Below are positions 21,111-31,479 of a stretch of 64,000 nt of DNA, one piece after another. A program made the translations under genes and the position numbers. Location of the stretch: positions 2,792,501 through 2,856,500 of the forward strand of contig NW_026562179.1 of NCBI RefSeq assembly GCF_027943255.1, given 5' to 3'. This stretch comes from Anastrepha obliqua (lineage: Eukaryota > Arthropoda > Insecta > Diptera > Tephritidae). The stretch's first letter is position 1; every line of letters starts with the position of its first letter. The notes under the pieces were generated by a model. It saw only the letters and a program-made list of their open reading frames with translations. It had not been told where the DNA came from and did not search any database.

Positions 21111-22275
21111 ATGATCAACGTCCATTGGTTCTACATGATTATAAGGATTTTTTCTGAATGGATTTTGCATCCGCCCTGATGTCTGTCCGTGTTGTTCGAA
21201 TCTAGATGGGTTTGAGTGACGGAATTGTCCTGAACTGTTTGTCTGTCTAAATTGATCTAAGTTATTTGTATTTATCTGTCTGAACTGTATTGAATTATTA
21301 GTGTTTTTGAACTGTCCGAAATTATTTGCTTGTCTGTTTTGTTTTATATAGTTCGTCCCCTTAGTATAACAATAGCCTATGTGCTCATAGGCTATTATTT
21401 TTTTATTGAATTTTTGGATTCTCCATCGTCGATTTTATATGTGGTCAAAATTTTGTCAAATTCTAGTTCCACAAAGTGGGTCAAAACGTCAGTCAAAAAA
21501 TAATAAATATTTACAGACATAACGAGATTTGAGTGAGAGCTACTTTCGACAAAAAGTTTGAAATTCATTTTCTCAAAACATAAAAAAATTTATAGGCTAT
21601 TTTAATACTAAGGGGACGAGTTAGATTCTCTGTATTCCATATGTCTATTGCTGGTATTCTGTCTTATTATTCCTGTTTCTTCTAAGGTATGGTATGCTAA
21701 TCTGATATTATGAATATTGCTACTGTGTATAATACTCGACATGTAAGGTGGAATGTTATTTAAAAAGTTTTTAAAATCATAGATTCATTTATTTTTGGAT
21801 TAAATTCACTAGGTTTTTCTACGTCTTGCTCATATTTTTCATTTAATTTGCTTAAAATATTACTTAAATTAAAATAATATTGACTTACATTGTAATTTTT
21901 TGTTGAAAGGGCTTGATGGTATAGTTGGTAGTAAGTTTCCCTAACGCCAAAGTTCGCGATTAACTCCTTTTTGATTTGTAGCCAGGATGGATCGGGTCCC
22001 AGTGTTCGTATGACGTCTAATGCTGCTCCTTGAATTTTGTTAACAATACACCGTTGAAATACGTATTCTTGTAGCCTGGTGTTTTCAAATATTGGGATGA
22101 AAAGTTCGACTTCTCTTATGAATGATGATAATGCATATCTCTTGTTTCCTGTGTACTCCTTTATCCTCGATGGTTCCTTTAAAACTTCGGATATGGCTAT
22201 TGGTGACTCATTAGGTGCTGATTCGTTAGCTGAACTATTTCTTGGAGTTCGTTCCGTTGAGTTTGCTGCTTCCAT
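21090..22275 (-). pseudogene. gag: errantivirus gag, broken and split by a MITE
   Basis: The frame 21760-22275 encodes an N-terminal Gag with helical capsid-like sequence (FIREVELFIPIF). A one-base loss in a T-run near 21783 closes it. The remainder continues in another frame to a stop near 21077 and is Gln/Asn-rich, as in other gypsy Gags without zinc knuckles. A 266-bp MITE (21354-21619) lies within this part. Confidence 0.8.
21354..21619. mobile_element. 266-bp MITE with 4-bp AGTT duplication
   Basis: Ends are CGTCCCCTTAGTAT and its exact complement, flanked by AGTT at 21350-21353 and 21620-21623. Inner inverted blocks ATAGCCTA extend the symmetry. Collapsing one AGTT restores gag frame continuity, which supports a genuine 4-bp duplication. 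No coding capacity. A 4-bp duplication does not fit the usual TA or TTAA families seen elsewhere in this window. Confidence 0.85.
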
Positions 22276-22468
22276 TGTTGTTTAATTAAAATTTTATTTG
22301 TTTAAATAAAAATTTTTTTTTTTATAATTTTTCTTCTGTAGGTTTTGTTTTCACTTTTATTTTAGATTTGCTGAATGTTCTTTTTATTGTAGAACTATTT
22401 TTGCTTTTAAAAAGTCCTTTTTTTTTAAAGGATTTGCGTTCGATCTAATCCTTCGGGGCTAGATCCTA

Positions 22469-22482
22469 CCGTCGACTGCGCC
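22469..22482 (-). promoter_or_regulatory. errantivirus primer-binding site
   Basis: Directly inside the 5' LTR the minus strand reads GGCGCAGTCGACGG. Together with the last LTR base this gives TGGCGCAGTCG, close to the tRNA-Ser-type binding site known from 17.6 and 297. Confidence 0.75.
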
Positions 22483-23014
22483 AGTTAAGTATCCTTAAGG
22501 ATCTTATAATAAAAAAATAATAATTTATAATTTTTTTGGAGCTTAAGCTCTTTATTCTTTCAAGTTCTTATTCTAACTGACTTCAATTCTTTTAAAATGC
22601 AATTTATATTTGTTGACAATTAAAAGTGCTTATTCTACTTTACATATTATTGGTTTCTAAAAATGCTTATTGCTTACTTAAAGTTTCTAGTTACAGTTTG
22701 TCAACGACAAATAGTTCATTGGCTTTATTGCTTACTTTAGGTCTCTAGTTACAATTTGTCAACGACAAATAGTTCATTGGCTTTATTGCTTACTTTAGGT
22801 CTCTAGTTACAATTTGTCAACGACAAATAGTTCATTGGCTTTATTGCTTACTTCAGGTCTCTAGTTACAATTTGTCAACGACAAATAGTTCATTGGCTTT
22901 TGTTAGTACTAAGAATGTGTCGATTGCACAACTTTAGTTGGGTAATCGACCTTTTATTATTTTTGCCAATTAATATTTATTTTTGGTGAAGTCGGGGCTG
23001 CCTCTGACGTAACT
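22483..23014 (-). repeat. errantivirus 5' LTR
   Basis: The 532-bp LTR matches the other one except for a fourth 58-bp unit (repeat block 22670-22901), one T-run indel and about seven substitutions. Confidence 0.95.
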
Positions 23015-23820
23015 CGCGCGCCAAAATTGTTGCTTGAAAGAGCAAACAAGCTGCCATCTCTCTAAGCAGCGGCTGAGGTTGTCGCGTACCTTCTCCGGTG
23101 GCAAAGCGCGCAAGGGGCAACCGATTAGTAGATGCGCCGGCGTTAGCGCCTCGCCGTCGTTAGGGTCGTTGCTGAGTGGTGCGAGTGGTCGGGGCTTCAG
23201 TACCGCTTCTACTTCGACGAGAAGCGTTGCGGTTTCTTTGGCGGTTAACAGGGCATTGCCTATGGTGCGCACCACCAGGTGAAGAAGGCGATGCTGAATC
23301 CTTCCCGGAGCTCCCTCAGCTTCCTCTTTGCTCCCACAAAGTTCGTCGCGTTGTCGCGTTGGCGGGTAGATTGCCCATGATCTGACCTTGCAATTTTGGC
23401 TTATAACGAAAACAGTGAATGCATTCTCTTACAGTTCGACTCCAGCTTTTCGAGCATTTAACAGCCATATTTTTTCTCGCAGAAGCGCTACCAACACCCT
23501 TGGACCGGCATGGTGATTACGAAAATGTAGGAACCGAATGTATGCCTTCACAAAGTGCCAGTCTTTGCGTAATAGCAAAGAGAACTTACCATCATAGGGG
23601 ATAGGCGCGTTTAATAAACGGCCACCTACTCGAATTCATTTAAACGATAATGATTATTCCGAGTGTTCATGCAGAAATGGAGTTAATTTCTGCAAACTTG
23701 AGGGAAGTACGTTATTTTTCGATAATTTATTTATTTCATCGCTAAATTAAAAATGTTGAATTGTAATACCTTTGCCGTGGGTATTATTTCAGATTCTGCT
23801 TTTTGCTCTCAAGTGGATTT
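23015..23820 (-). pseudogene. BEL1 integrase, core deleted
   Basis: Sequence at 23290-23640 reads as the zinc-binding part of a BEL integrase. 23015-23275 has LKPRPLAPLSNDPNDGEALT and LTPAHLLIGCPLRAL, the conserved post-core block, then QLVCSFKQQFWRA at the errantivirus junction. Between them the segment with the catalytic acids is largely missing. The far side of the errantivirus (15570-15657) continues with WSKSYLLELQQRP. Function is lost. Confidence 0.85.
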
Positions 23821-23839
23821 GTTGTGGCATTGATTGCGG

Positions 23840-24318
23840 TTAACGTAATGGAGAGAGACTGAAGTTTACATCTTTTGGCCGTTTAGCAGGGTCTTCTAGG
23901 AGGAACTGTGGACCACTTAACCATATTGAATTACCCAATTCGTCCACGTTACAACCCCGAGACACTTGATCCGCTGGATTTTCTTTTGTGGGCACATGAC
24001 GCCACGACACATTCTGGGTCCACTCTTGGATCTCGGACACTCTATTTGCGACGAAAGTTTGCAACGACGATGGATGGGTTTTAATCCAATGCAGATTTGT
24101 TTCGGAGTCTGTCAAGAAAATTGTTTGTTCTGTTGGTCGACTCAACATTGGTGAAATTCTTGACCATAATTTGTCAAGAAGATGGGCTGCCGAGAGCTCT
24201 AAGCGCGGAAGAGATTTAGTCCTCGGCGGAGCTACTCTAGTCTTTGAAGTAAGCAGCGTGCATTTCGTACCACTAGCGGATTGGCTACGTACATACACGC
24301 AGCAGCCATACGCTCTTT
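23840..24318 (-). pseudogene. BEL1 RNase H domain, downstream part
   Basis: The frame has YVRSQSASGT, PRLELSAAHLLDKL, IFLTDSETNLHWI and WRHVPTKENPADQVSRG, the BEL-type RNase H blocks, then a WLSGPQFL block. The domain start lies on the other side of a solo LTR (24319-24827), where HGFSDASI is found. The SDAS and AYG blocks join in frame when one 5-bp flank is removed. Confidence 0.9.
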
Positions 24319-24827
24319 GTTAAGCCAGATTCTGGCAGCTATTCTAATAGAATAATGTAATGTAAATTAGAATAGAATAAATTAATATAATATTGAATTT
24401 AAATAATGAAAATGTATTAAAGCTTAATATTAAGTTATTTTAAATTTTTTATTTATAAGTATATAGTATACTTTACTGTTTCTCGCTGTCGCTATTTCTT
24501 TACCTGTTTCTATTTAATTCCTAGCATTGACTCTATTTCTACAGCTACACTTTCCGTTCTTCCTATTTCTATTTACTTAACTGCAAACTCTCTCTTACTC
24601 TCCACATACTGTTCTTTCATTTCCGCTATTTCTTGTATCTTAGTTTTAGGCCTAATATAAGGACAGAACATGGAAAAATAAAGTCACCTTTTGAATTGTA
24701 ATCGGACGTATGCGGTGTTCTTCTTTGAATTCGAATCCACATGCATTTAATTTCGCGCTTCCCTAAGTAAAGTGTTTTTAAAAATTAATATAGGTACAAT
24801 ATCTTCACAAAACAGTGAAAAATTGTC
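24319..24827. repeat. solo LTR of a BEL-type family
   Basis: The 509-bp segment begins TGTTAAGCCAGATTCTGGCA and ends with GTCA, so it is bounded by TG and CA. It is flanked by CTCTT (24314-24318) and GTCTT (24828-24832), a 4-of-5 match. It is homologous in opposite orientation to 13867-14197, where an integrase end sits next to it. There is no internal coding sequence, so it is most easily explained as the product of LTR-LTR recombination. Confidence 0.8.
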
Positions 24828-26737
24828 AGTCTTATTGAAGCGTCGGAAAAGCCATGAATTTGGCAGCAGACACTCGACTCGGTATTTACATACCGAGGAA
24901 ATCTAATTGATGTAAGCTGCAACAAATTGGCTTTAAAGTTTTTCCAGCTAGTCTCAAGCTGCAATAGAATCGACTCATCTTAGTCTAGCTTTTGAATCCA
25001 AAGCTATTGTAATAAGATTTTAGCTTTGGTGACTAGCGGGGCTAACAAACCAAGAGGGTCAAAGAGGCGAGTGGAAACTGATAAAATATTACGTTTAGTT
25101 GCTCGCAGCTCGCTAAAATTATCTTCCAGAATGAAGCGAAATATGTCATCTATCGGCTGCCAGTGGATTCCCAGCGTTTTGGTGGAGTCGGTATCGCTGA
25201 GCTGCAATAATTTTTGGAGACTCTCACTATCCGATGAGCTTGTATGATTGGAAAACCACTTTGCTAATTTCAGGCCTGCCGATTCTAAAATTGTATTTAC
25301 TTCCTGTTGTATCTGGATGAGGATTTCTATACTGTCGGATCCTGTTAATAGGTCGTCGACGTAAAGGTCATTCCGAATGACTTTAGAACCGAGTGGGTAA
25401 TTGGTTTTATTTTTGTCGCTTAGCATTTGCAGACACCGCGTGGCGAGAAATGGTGCAGGCGCTGTGCCGTATGTTACGGTGTTTAATCGAAAAATTTGCA
25501 AATGCTCCGATGGATCCTGTCTCCACACTATGAGCTGGAAGTTCCTGCCGTCTTCGTGCACCAATATTTGACGATACATCTTCGTGATGTCGGCAGTCAT
25601 GGCATATTAGTGCAATCGGAAGCGAAGGAGGGTCGAAAAAAGCTCCTCTTGAACGATCGGTCCGACAAGGTTTCAACTCAACGCAACTTGTGTTGATGTG
25701 CGACTCGAAGCATCAAAAACTACGCGCAACTTGGTAGTTGTGCTCTGCGGTCTTAACACACACTGGTGCGGAATGAAATAGTGTGGCTCACTCGGGAGTC
25801 GATTATTTGTTGGACTCATATACCGCAATTCGAGATACTCTTGCATGAAGTCCAGGTACATTTTACGAAGTACTGGATCTTTCAGCGTCCTTCTCTCCAG
25901 CGCCTGAAACCGCCGAGCTGCGGTTTCATACGAATGACCGAGTGATTCACGGTCGGTTTTGAAAGGCAGTCTGACTTGAAGCCTTCCACATGGTAAAACC
26001 TGTGTGGTTTTCGAAAAAAATTCCTCACATTTTGCCTGCTCTGGAGTCAGTCGTGTGGAATTTACTTGTGTAGGTATTTCTTCCAATTCCCAGAATTTTC
26101 GGATTGTAGTATCAAATTGACATACTGTACTACTTACTTGGGCACTGGACCTATTATTTGTGGCATACTTGCCTGAAATTATCCAGCCTAACACAGTTTT
26201 TTGCAACGTTGGCTGCCTTGGGCTGGTTCTGATCTGACCCACCGATAACAGATCAAAGAATATTTCAGCTCCTAAAAGTATGTCTATTTTCTGACATTTG
26301 TAGAAACTTGGGTCAGCTAGTTCAATATTTTGTGGGATTTTCCAGCCATTTGTGTTTACAGTCCGATCTGGATGATTGACTGATATCGAACGCATTACCC
26401 AAAAGTCCGCCGAAAACTCAAAATTGTTGATCCTCGATTTTATATAGGTTTTTAGTTTACCTTGGACCCTTTTATTTGAATTGCCAATTCCAACTATATT
26501 TAGAGCGAATTTTTCTTTTCGGATTCGCAATTTCTGCATAAGCTCTTCGGTCATAAAGTTGACTTGATAACCGGAGTCAAGTAGAGCTCGCGCTTGCACC
26601 TTAACACCGGAGCTGGCGTTTACATTAACTACGGCTGTAGCTAACATGACTCGGTCAGGCAGGCTGCTAATATGCATGGCCTGGGACGTCGAAGGTTGCG
26701 GCTCGGTCTCAAAGGAGATCGGATATTGATGCAGCAT
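24828..26737 (-). pseudogene. BEL1 protease and reverse transcriptase
   Basis: The 25673-26737 frame has a retropepsin-like block ARALLDSGYQVNFMTEEL, where DSGY stands in place of the usual DSGS, and then the pre-polymerase region ending in LRVVFDASSRTS. The 25004-25600 frame has MTADITKMYRQI, VTYGTAPAPFLA and NDLYVDDLLTG, so the polymerase catalytic YVDD is intact. Connection to RNase H follows around 24850-25000. A frameshift between the two frames near 25600-25680 prevents one continuous product. Confidence 0.9.
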
Positions 26738-26852
26738 GGTGTGATGCGAACGGTTGCATACACCACAGCGATCTGCTTTGCACTTTGAGACCGTATGTCC
26801 CTTGCGCAGGCAGTTTATGCACAGGGAAATAGATTTTGCAAATTCAAATCTT

Positions 26853-27880
26853 TTAAGTGCAGTAAGCTTGGAATTTTGGGCAAGCTTTTAAATAATGGTC
26901 CTTAGAACCACAGTGAAGGCAAGTCGGCAGTTTGGAATTTGTCACAATAAATGTTATCCTTGAGTGTCGCAGTTGTTGATTTTTTGTTTTCTGCCGCGTC
27001 TCTTCATTGTTTGGCCTTTGTTGGAAGGGGGAAGCTTCTTCAGCTGATAAATGCTGGTATCTCTTATTTAGCATTGCTTCACACTCAGCCCAAAGCGGCA
27101 GCTTATCATAGTCAAGTTGCTCCTCGCACTTTGATGGGATCAACCTTCGATATGACTATGTGAATCAACATTGCATTTGAAATAAGCTTATCGTCACCCA
27201 GCGATAAAAGCGAGTCATACACTGCAGACACTGTATCAGTCATTGGTCGCAGAGAAGACGCAGCAGGCCTTTGGATTTTTGACAATTCAAAAAGTTTAGA
27301 CACTGTATTAAAAAATATCAGGCATTTATTGTCATAAAACTTTATTGTCACAAAACTCTCAAACTTGACAACGCCTTTGGATAATTTTCTTCTGACATTT
27401 GGAAGGACTTCACTGTGCCTAATAGGCGTGATACTGATTACCGGATAGACATGATACTAAATGATTAAATTTTTCAATATCCGGGATTGTGGGATCATTG
27501 TGCACGAAACTCTCAAACAGACTCATAAAGTTTTTAAATTCGGAATATTCTCCTTTGAATTTAGGTAACGTCATTTTTGGTAGTTGCGAGCTGTGAGGTT
27601 CAATAAAAGATGTTTCGGCAATTGGCGATTTATTTCTCGCCAGAATGGACTTTATAATGGACTTTGTTTCTACAATTAAGTCCTCTAACTCTCCACTGGC
27701 AATATCTTCTTCGTCGATTTCCTCAATTTTCGAATGACATTTCATGAGGTTTTCGCTGTGGGAGTTCAATATGTCGAGTCGGCACTCCAATTCGATTGGA
27801 TCTAGCGACATGGTCTTTTCAAGTAGACCCGTTTTTATGCGAACTATGCTGGTTTTTGCAACAGTTCTCTGACGCTTTAA
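26853..27880 (-). pseudogene. BEL1 gag, frame broken
   Basis: The 27419-27880 part has a coiled N-terminal region and LPKFKGEYSEFKNFMSLFES, the conserved Pao/BEL Gag block. 27112-27351 and 26853-27143 carry later Gag, ending in CLHCGSKDHYLKAC, a zinc knuckle. Shifts near 27400 and 27130 break it. The apparent ATG at 27907 lies in the MITE terminal repeat and is not the true start; sequence resembling the real start is at 28640-28725. Confidence 0.8.
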
Positions 27881-28639
27881 GGTACTTGACCACCTTATAA
27901 GTTTCAAAAAATTAAATTTTTTTTTTTACATTTTTTCAATCCTTATACTTTTAAAAATCATCACCTGAAACTGTTTTTTTAAATTCGAATTCTAAAATTC
28001 TAAAATTCTAATTCTAAAATGTGCAGGCGCATCCTGTACTCATTACTTGCTGACTCAGCGGAAAGAAAATAGCAAGTTTTAACTTTAAACGCGTTTTTCC
28101 AGAAATTACTTTTTTTCGAATGGCGGACACTTTATCTCCGAAACTGCTTAGCCGATTTTAATGATTTTGGTCTTGTTTTATTTGTTAAGATGTTTTGTAT
28201 GCCAATTTACCACATTTTGCAAAAAAAAAGTTAATAAAGTATTGCTTTTTAAGCATAACATTGTGAAAAACAGGGGTGTTTTCTTAACTTTTTTTCAAAC
28301 ATCCGCCATTTTTTTATTATTTTTTTTTTGTCAGTTTGTGGTAAATTCTCACGCAAGGAACCTTCCTTTTGAAAATTTTGTTTCTCTCTTTTGTTTTAGA
28401 ATTACCATTTCTAAGATTAACTGTCCGCCGCAAGACATGATTTTCTTCAGGCCTCGACTTTGGCGCCTCCTGGATATATGTTAAAAAAAGAAATTTTAAT
28501 AAATCAATTTTTTTTTTGTATTATATAAACTCTAAATAAAAATTAAAAAAAAAAATTTATTTTAATATATTATACAGAACATGAAAAAAAAATTATTGAA
28601 TATGTTGTACTTTTTAGCTTTCCAAGGTGGTCAAGTACA
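27881..28639. mobile_element. TTAA-flanked MITE (759 bp) in BEL1 gag
   Basis: Flanked by TTAA at 27877-27880 and 28640-28643. Ends are GGTACTTGACCACCTT and the complement of TGTACTTGACCACCTT. The interior is A+T-rich with no transposase. TTAA duplication suggests mobilisation by a piggyBac-type enzyme, but the termini do not match the piggyBac at 7008. Confidence 0.9.
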
Positions 28640-28725
28640 TTAAATACTTTAAGTCCATCATCTCCCTACTTGGAGAGAGACTTTGGTTTACTCATGTTTT
28701 GAGATTAAAGTTCGCTGCTTTAGCC

Positions 28726-29398
28726 TGTGGTTTTTGTAAAATGAAAACGGTTCTTGAAGTGTGTCAGTGCATAAAAGTCGGCATACATATACAATATATG
28801 CACCGGCACGCACTCGCCAAAATTCGGAACAATTCTATATTGCGAAGTTAGCAATACTATATATGTATACGTTCGTACATATGAATATGTATTGTATATA
28901 TGTATGGATTGGGGATAGAGAAATATTGTCGCAGGGAATGATGTATGCTATTTTGTATGTGCGTTTTTTTCTACGTTCCCATAAGAATGATGATTTCTAT
29001 ACATATCTAAGGACAAAAACGCGAAATGGTGAAAGTTATGAAATTTGATTAAACCTGGATATGAAAACATATGTATGTACATACGAAAATGCCGGCACTT
29101 GCCACGACAAAAATTGACGGTGCACCAAATATGTTTGCCTTCCTCAAGAAAAATAGGCTTATGGACAACTCAGGCAGGTGAATGTGGCGAAGATGTGGTG
29201 GGCTCGTTTTATGAGTGATCGAACCTTGCTTTGAGAAATACGAGTATGCGCTTGCGTTTATGAATGAAATAGTGTTTGTTGTATTAGAGAACATTTTAGA
29301 ATGCTCCTTCTGGGCCTCTGAAGGTATTTTGTTTTTGTAAGTACAATATTTTCAACTGTGGGACGGCAATTTCCATTAAGTAAATAATAAAGGGCTTA
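28726..29398. other. no gene seen
   Basis: A+T-rich sequence with acatatgtatgt-type runs (28780-28910, 29055-29095). Short frames here have no recognisable motif. It lies between the presumed 5' end of BEL1 and a DDE_3 element and may include BEL1 leader. Confidence 0.5.
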
Positions 29399-29400
29399 TA

Positions 29401-30213
29401 AAGGGTGTTTTTTTTAGAGGTTAGGTTTTCAAGTTGGCACTACTTTTTTCGTAGATGGTCTTTTTGACAGCTGTCACTTGATTTATGCTCAGTTTGGTTT
29501 GTCATTTCATAATGAATAGACTTACACCTGAACAACGTTTGCAAATCGTGCAAATTTATTACGAAAATAATGGTTCGGCTCGCGCGGTTCGAAAATAATG
29601 GTTTTTGTTCAGCGCTGAAGCTCACTTTTGGTTGAATGGGTATGTTAATAAGCAAAATTGTCGCATTTGGAGTGAACATAATCCACAAGCCATTGCTGAG
29701 ACGCCGTTACATCCTCAAAAAGTCACTGTTTGGTGTGCTCTATGGGCAGAGGGAATCATTGGTCCATATTTCTTTAAAAATGAAGCCGGCCATAATGTAA
29801 CAGTCAATGGAGAGCGCTATAGAGCCATGATTAATGACTTTTTCGTGCCTGAATTGGACGATGTTGATGTGGACGGCCTTTGGTTCCAACAAGACGGCGC
29901 TACATGCCATACAGCGCATTATCTCGCGCCGTGGACCTGTGGCGTGGCCTCCAAGATCGTGCGATATAACACCGCTGGACTATTTCTTGTGGGGCTATGT
30001 GAAGTCGCTTGTCTACGCAGATAAGCCCGAGACGATTGACGTCTTGGAAGAGACGGGGCCTCTCGGCTGGAATTTATTCGAGCGAGCCACGGCGGCCACT
30101 TGCCCGAAATCATTTTTAAAACATAATGGCAAACCCTTATCTTTATAATAAAGCTAAATTCTTGGCCATAACATTAAATTATATTCGTTTTATTTCCTCT
30201 TGAAAACACCCTT
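29401..30213 (+). mobile_element. IS630/Tc1-mariner (DDE_3) element, copy B
   Basis: The 813-bp element is flanked by TA (29399-29400, 30214-30215). The ends share AAGGGTGTTTT as inverted repeat. The transposase is internally deleted near a 14-bp direct repeat (CGAAAATAATGGTT at 29562-29575 and 29590-29603). Confidence 0.9.
29513..30148 (+). pseudogene. DDE_3 transposase (copy B), internally deleted
   Basis: The true N-terminus is the short frame from ATG 29513, MNRLTPEQRLQIVQIYYENN, the first helix of the paired DNA-binding domain. It stops at 29599, and the catalytic part restarts at SAEAHFWLNGYVNKQNCRIW. Blocks VTVWCALWAEGIIGPYFF, VNGERYRAMI, FQQDGATCHTA follow. Near 29935 the frame shifts, with WPPRSCDITPLDYFLWG in the next frame (to 30148). 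All three acid positions can be traced but no full protein is encoded. Confidence 0.85.
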
Positions 30214-30434
30214 TACATACATATGTATTTTATTAAACTTCATAGATAAATTCAAATATGGATGCACATGTATGTCTGTCTATAAGTCAAATCTTTGATC
30301 TCTTGATATATAAAATCCTGTAACTCCTTCAACTGATCTTATAACGTTCAAATGTATGGTAATGTATGGTAGATATAAAATTATCTGCTTTATTGTGTCA
30401 CAATTATTTAAATAATTTATAATAATAATTCCTG

Positions 30435-30705
30435 CACTTAAATCTAAACTACTGAAACCACATAAGAAAAGTATACTTAAGTAAGTAAGTTAAGTATTTA
30501 GTGCAGAAAGATGTACCGATATTTGATTATAAGCTTATTTTACATAGAGTTACAAAGTATGATAGAATATTAATGCTGGTGGCTTAAATAAAATATTTTA
30601 TATAAAAATTCTACAAAAATCACAAATTGGTAAATCAAAATTTTGCCATAGCATCAAATACTCGTATGATACATTAGTGTGCACATACAAATGTATGCAC
30701 GAATA
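30435..30705 (-). repeat. unclassified dispersed repeat, copy 2
   Basis: Reverse complement is homologous with gaps to 11033-11340. No coding sense. The flanking segments differ between the two copies, so this is a repeat of its own or part of an unrecognised element. Confidence 0.75.
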
Positions 30706-31019
30706 TATGTATGCACACACGTTTACCGTACGCTTGCTTAGTGCTTAGGAAAAGACAAATCGCCGCATTCGCATGTACTTCGTGTCGATTTCTGTTTGTG
30801 TATACGAGCAAAAACATCGTTTCCCGCGTCTCGAACTTGTTACAACGGTTCGCCCTTTGCCCTTCCATATGCCCGTTTACCAAAAATTAGTGATTGTGAC
30901 TCTATCTTATTACTTACCCAATGCCTTGCTTGCTGGTGAAAGGTTTCGCTGCTTTGACTGCTTGCTATCACGTTGACTTCGATTCTCACTATTTATTGTG
31001 ACAAAATTTCTATGTGATA
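30706..31019. other. no gene assigned
   Basis: Starts with acatatgtatgc runs. A 67-residue plus-strand frame (30773-30976) has no motif and I do not treat it as a gene. It ends at the terminal repeat of the next element. Confidence 0.5.
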
Positions 31020-31049
31020 TAAAGGGTTTTCCAATAACAGGTGTTATCT

Positions 31050-31395
31050 ATCGCTATCGAGAGATGATTAACGATTTTTTATGGCCGGAAGTGGATGGTA
31101 TTGATATGGACAACGTTTATTTTCAACAAGACGGCGTTACGTGCCACTCAAGCAACGAGACCATTGATCTTTTACGGGAAAAGTTTGCGATCACAATTGA
31201 CCAGCGAGATCTTTTGATTTATCACCTTGTGACTTTGGGGTATGTGAAAGAGAAGGTCTACGCAAACAACCCAGGGTCGATGCAAGACTTCAAAGATGGA
31301 ATTCGTGAGGCTATCGAGGACACAGAGTAGCCACTTTACAAACCGGTTATGGAAAATTTCATGAAAAGTATATTGCCCTGTAAGCGTGGTCATTT
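31050..31395 (+). pseudogene. DDE_3 transposase fragment (copy C)
   Basis: Blocks YREMINDFLWPEV, VYFQQDGVTCHSS and later LVTLGYVKEKVYANNPGS match the middle and C-terminal transposase of copies A, B and D. The stretch between the second and third catalytic acids is compressed. It follows directly on the terminal repeat, so the DNA-binding half was deleted before the RTE insertion. The stop at 31330 is a later frameshift. Confidence 0.8.
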
Positions 31396-31479
31396 CTTCT
31401 TGTTAATTGGCGCCATAACCGCTTACGCGATTTTGGCCGAGTTTAACAAAGCGCGCCAGTCGTTTCTTTCTCGTGCTAA

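Larger units (their letters stand above)
15658..23014 (-). mobile_element. errantivirus-type gypsy element with env (E1)
   Basis: The 7357-bp element has two LTRs that in the element's own sense start AGTTAC and end TTAACT. Gag, protease, reverse transcriptase, RNase H, integrase and an env-like frame lie between them on minus. It sits in the integrase of BEL1, whose FWRA and WSKSYLLEL blocks lie on either side. The flanking 4-mers are CGCA (15654-15657) and CGCG (23015-23018), a 3-of-4 match. By eye the LTRs differ at roughly seven positions plus one 58-bp unit, so it is not very recent. Six or more frame breaks and two MITE insertions (18468-18916, 21354-21619) make it a relic. Without the MITEs it is about 6.6 kb, a normal errantivirus length. 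Confidence 0.9.
15570..28725 (-). mobile_element. BEL/Pao retrotransposon BEL1, split by four insertions or losses
   Basis: BEL-type pol and gag blocks run on minus from about 28725 to 15570. From right to left they are gag start (28640-28725), gag (26853-27880), protease and reverse transcriptase (24990-26737), RNase H (24828-25000 then 23840-24318) and integrase (23015-23820 then 15570-15657). An errantivirus interrupts integrase, a solo LTR interrupts RNase H and a TTAA MITE interrupts gag. At each junction the host reading frame or homology resumes on the far side. No LTR of its own is clear at either end. Many frame breaks and a missing integrase core make it dead. Confidence 0.8.

Noticed and set aside
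16073..23014. Possibility that the errantivirus is an intact, expressible provirus
   Set aside because: At least six frame breaks in gag, pol and env plus two MITE insertions were seen.
27881..27907. ATG at 27907 as the start of BEL1 gag
   Set aside because: It lies within the terminal repeat of the TTAA MITE; gag-like sequence continues beyond the MITE at 28640-28725.
28627..29294. Short frames between BEL1 and DDE_3 copy B as possible host genes
   Set aside because: No motif, heavy bias from TA/GTAT runs, and no splice or neighbour support.
30773..30976. 67-residue plus-strand frame before the nest at 31.0 kb
   Set aside because: No recognisable domain, and a minus-strand frame of equal length exists; treated as chance.
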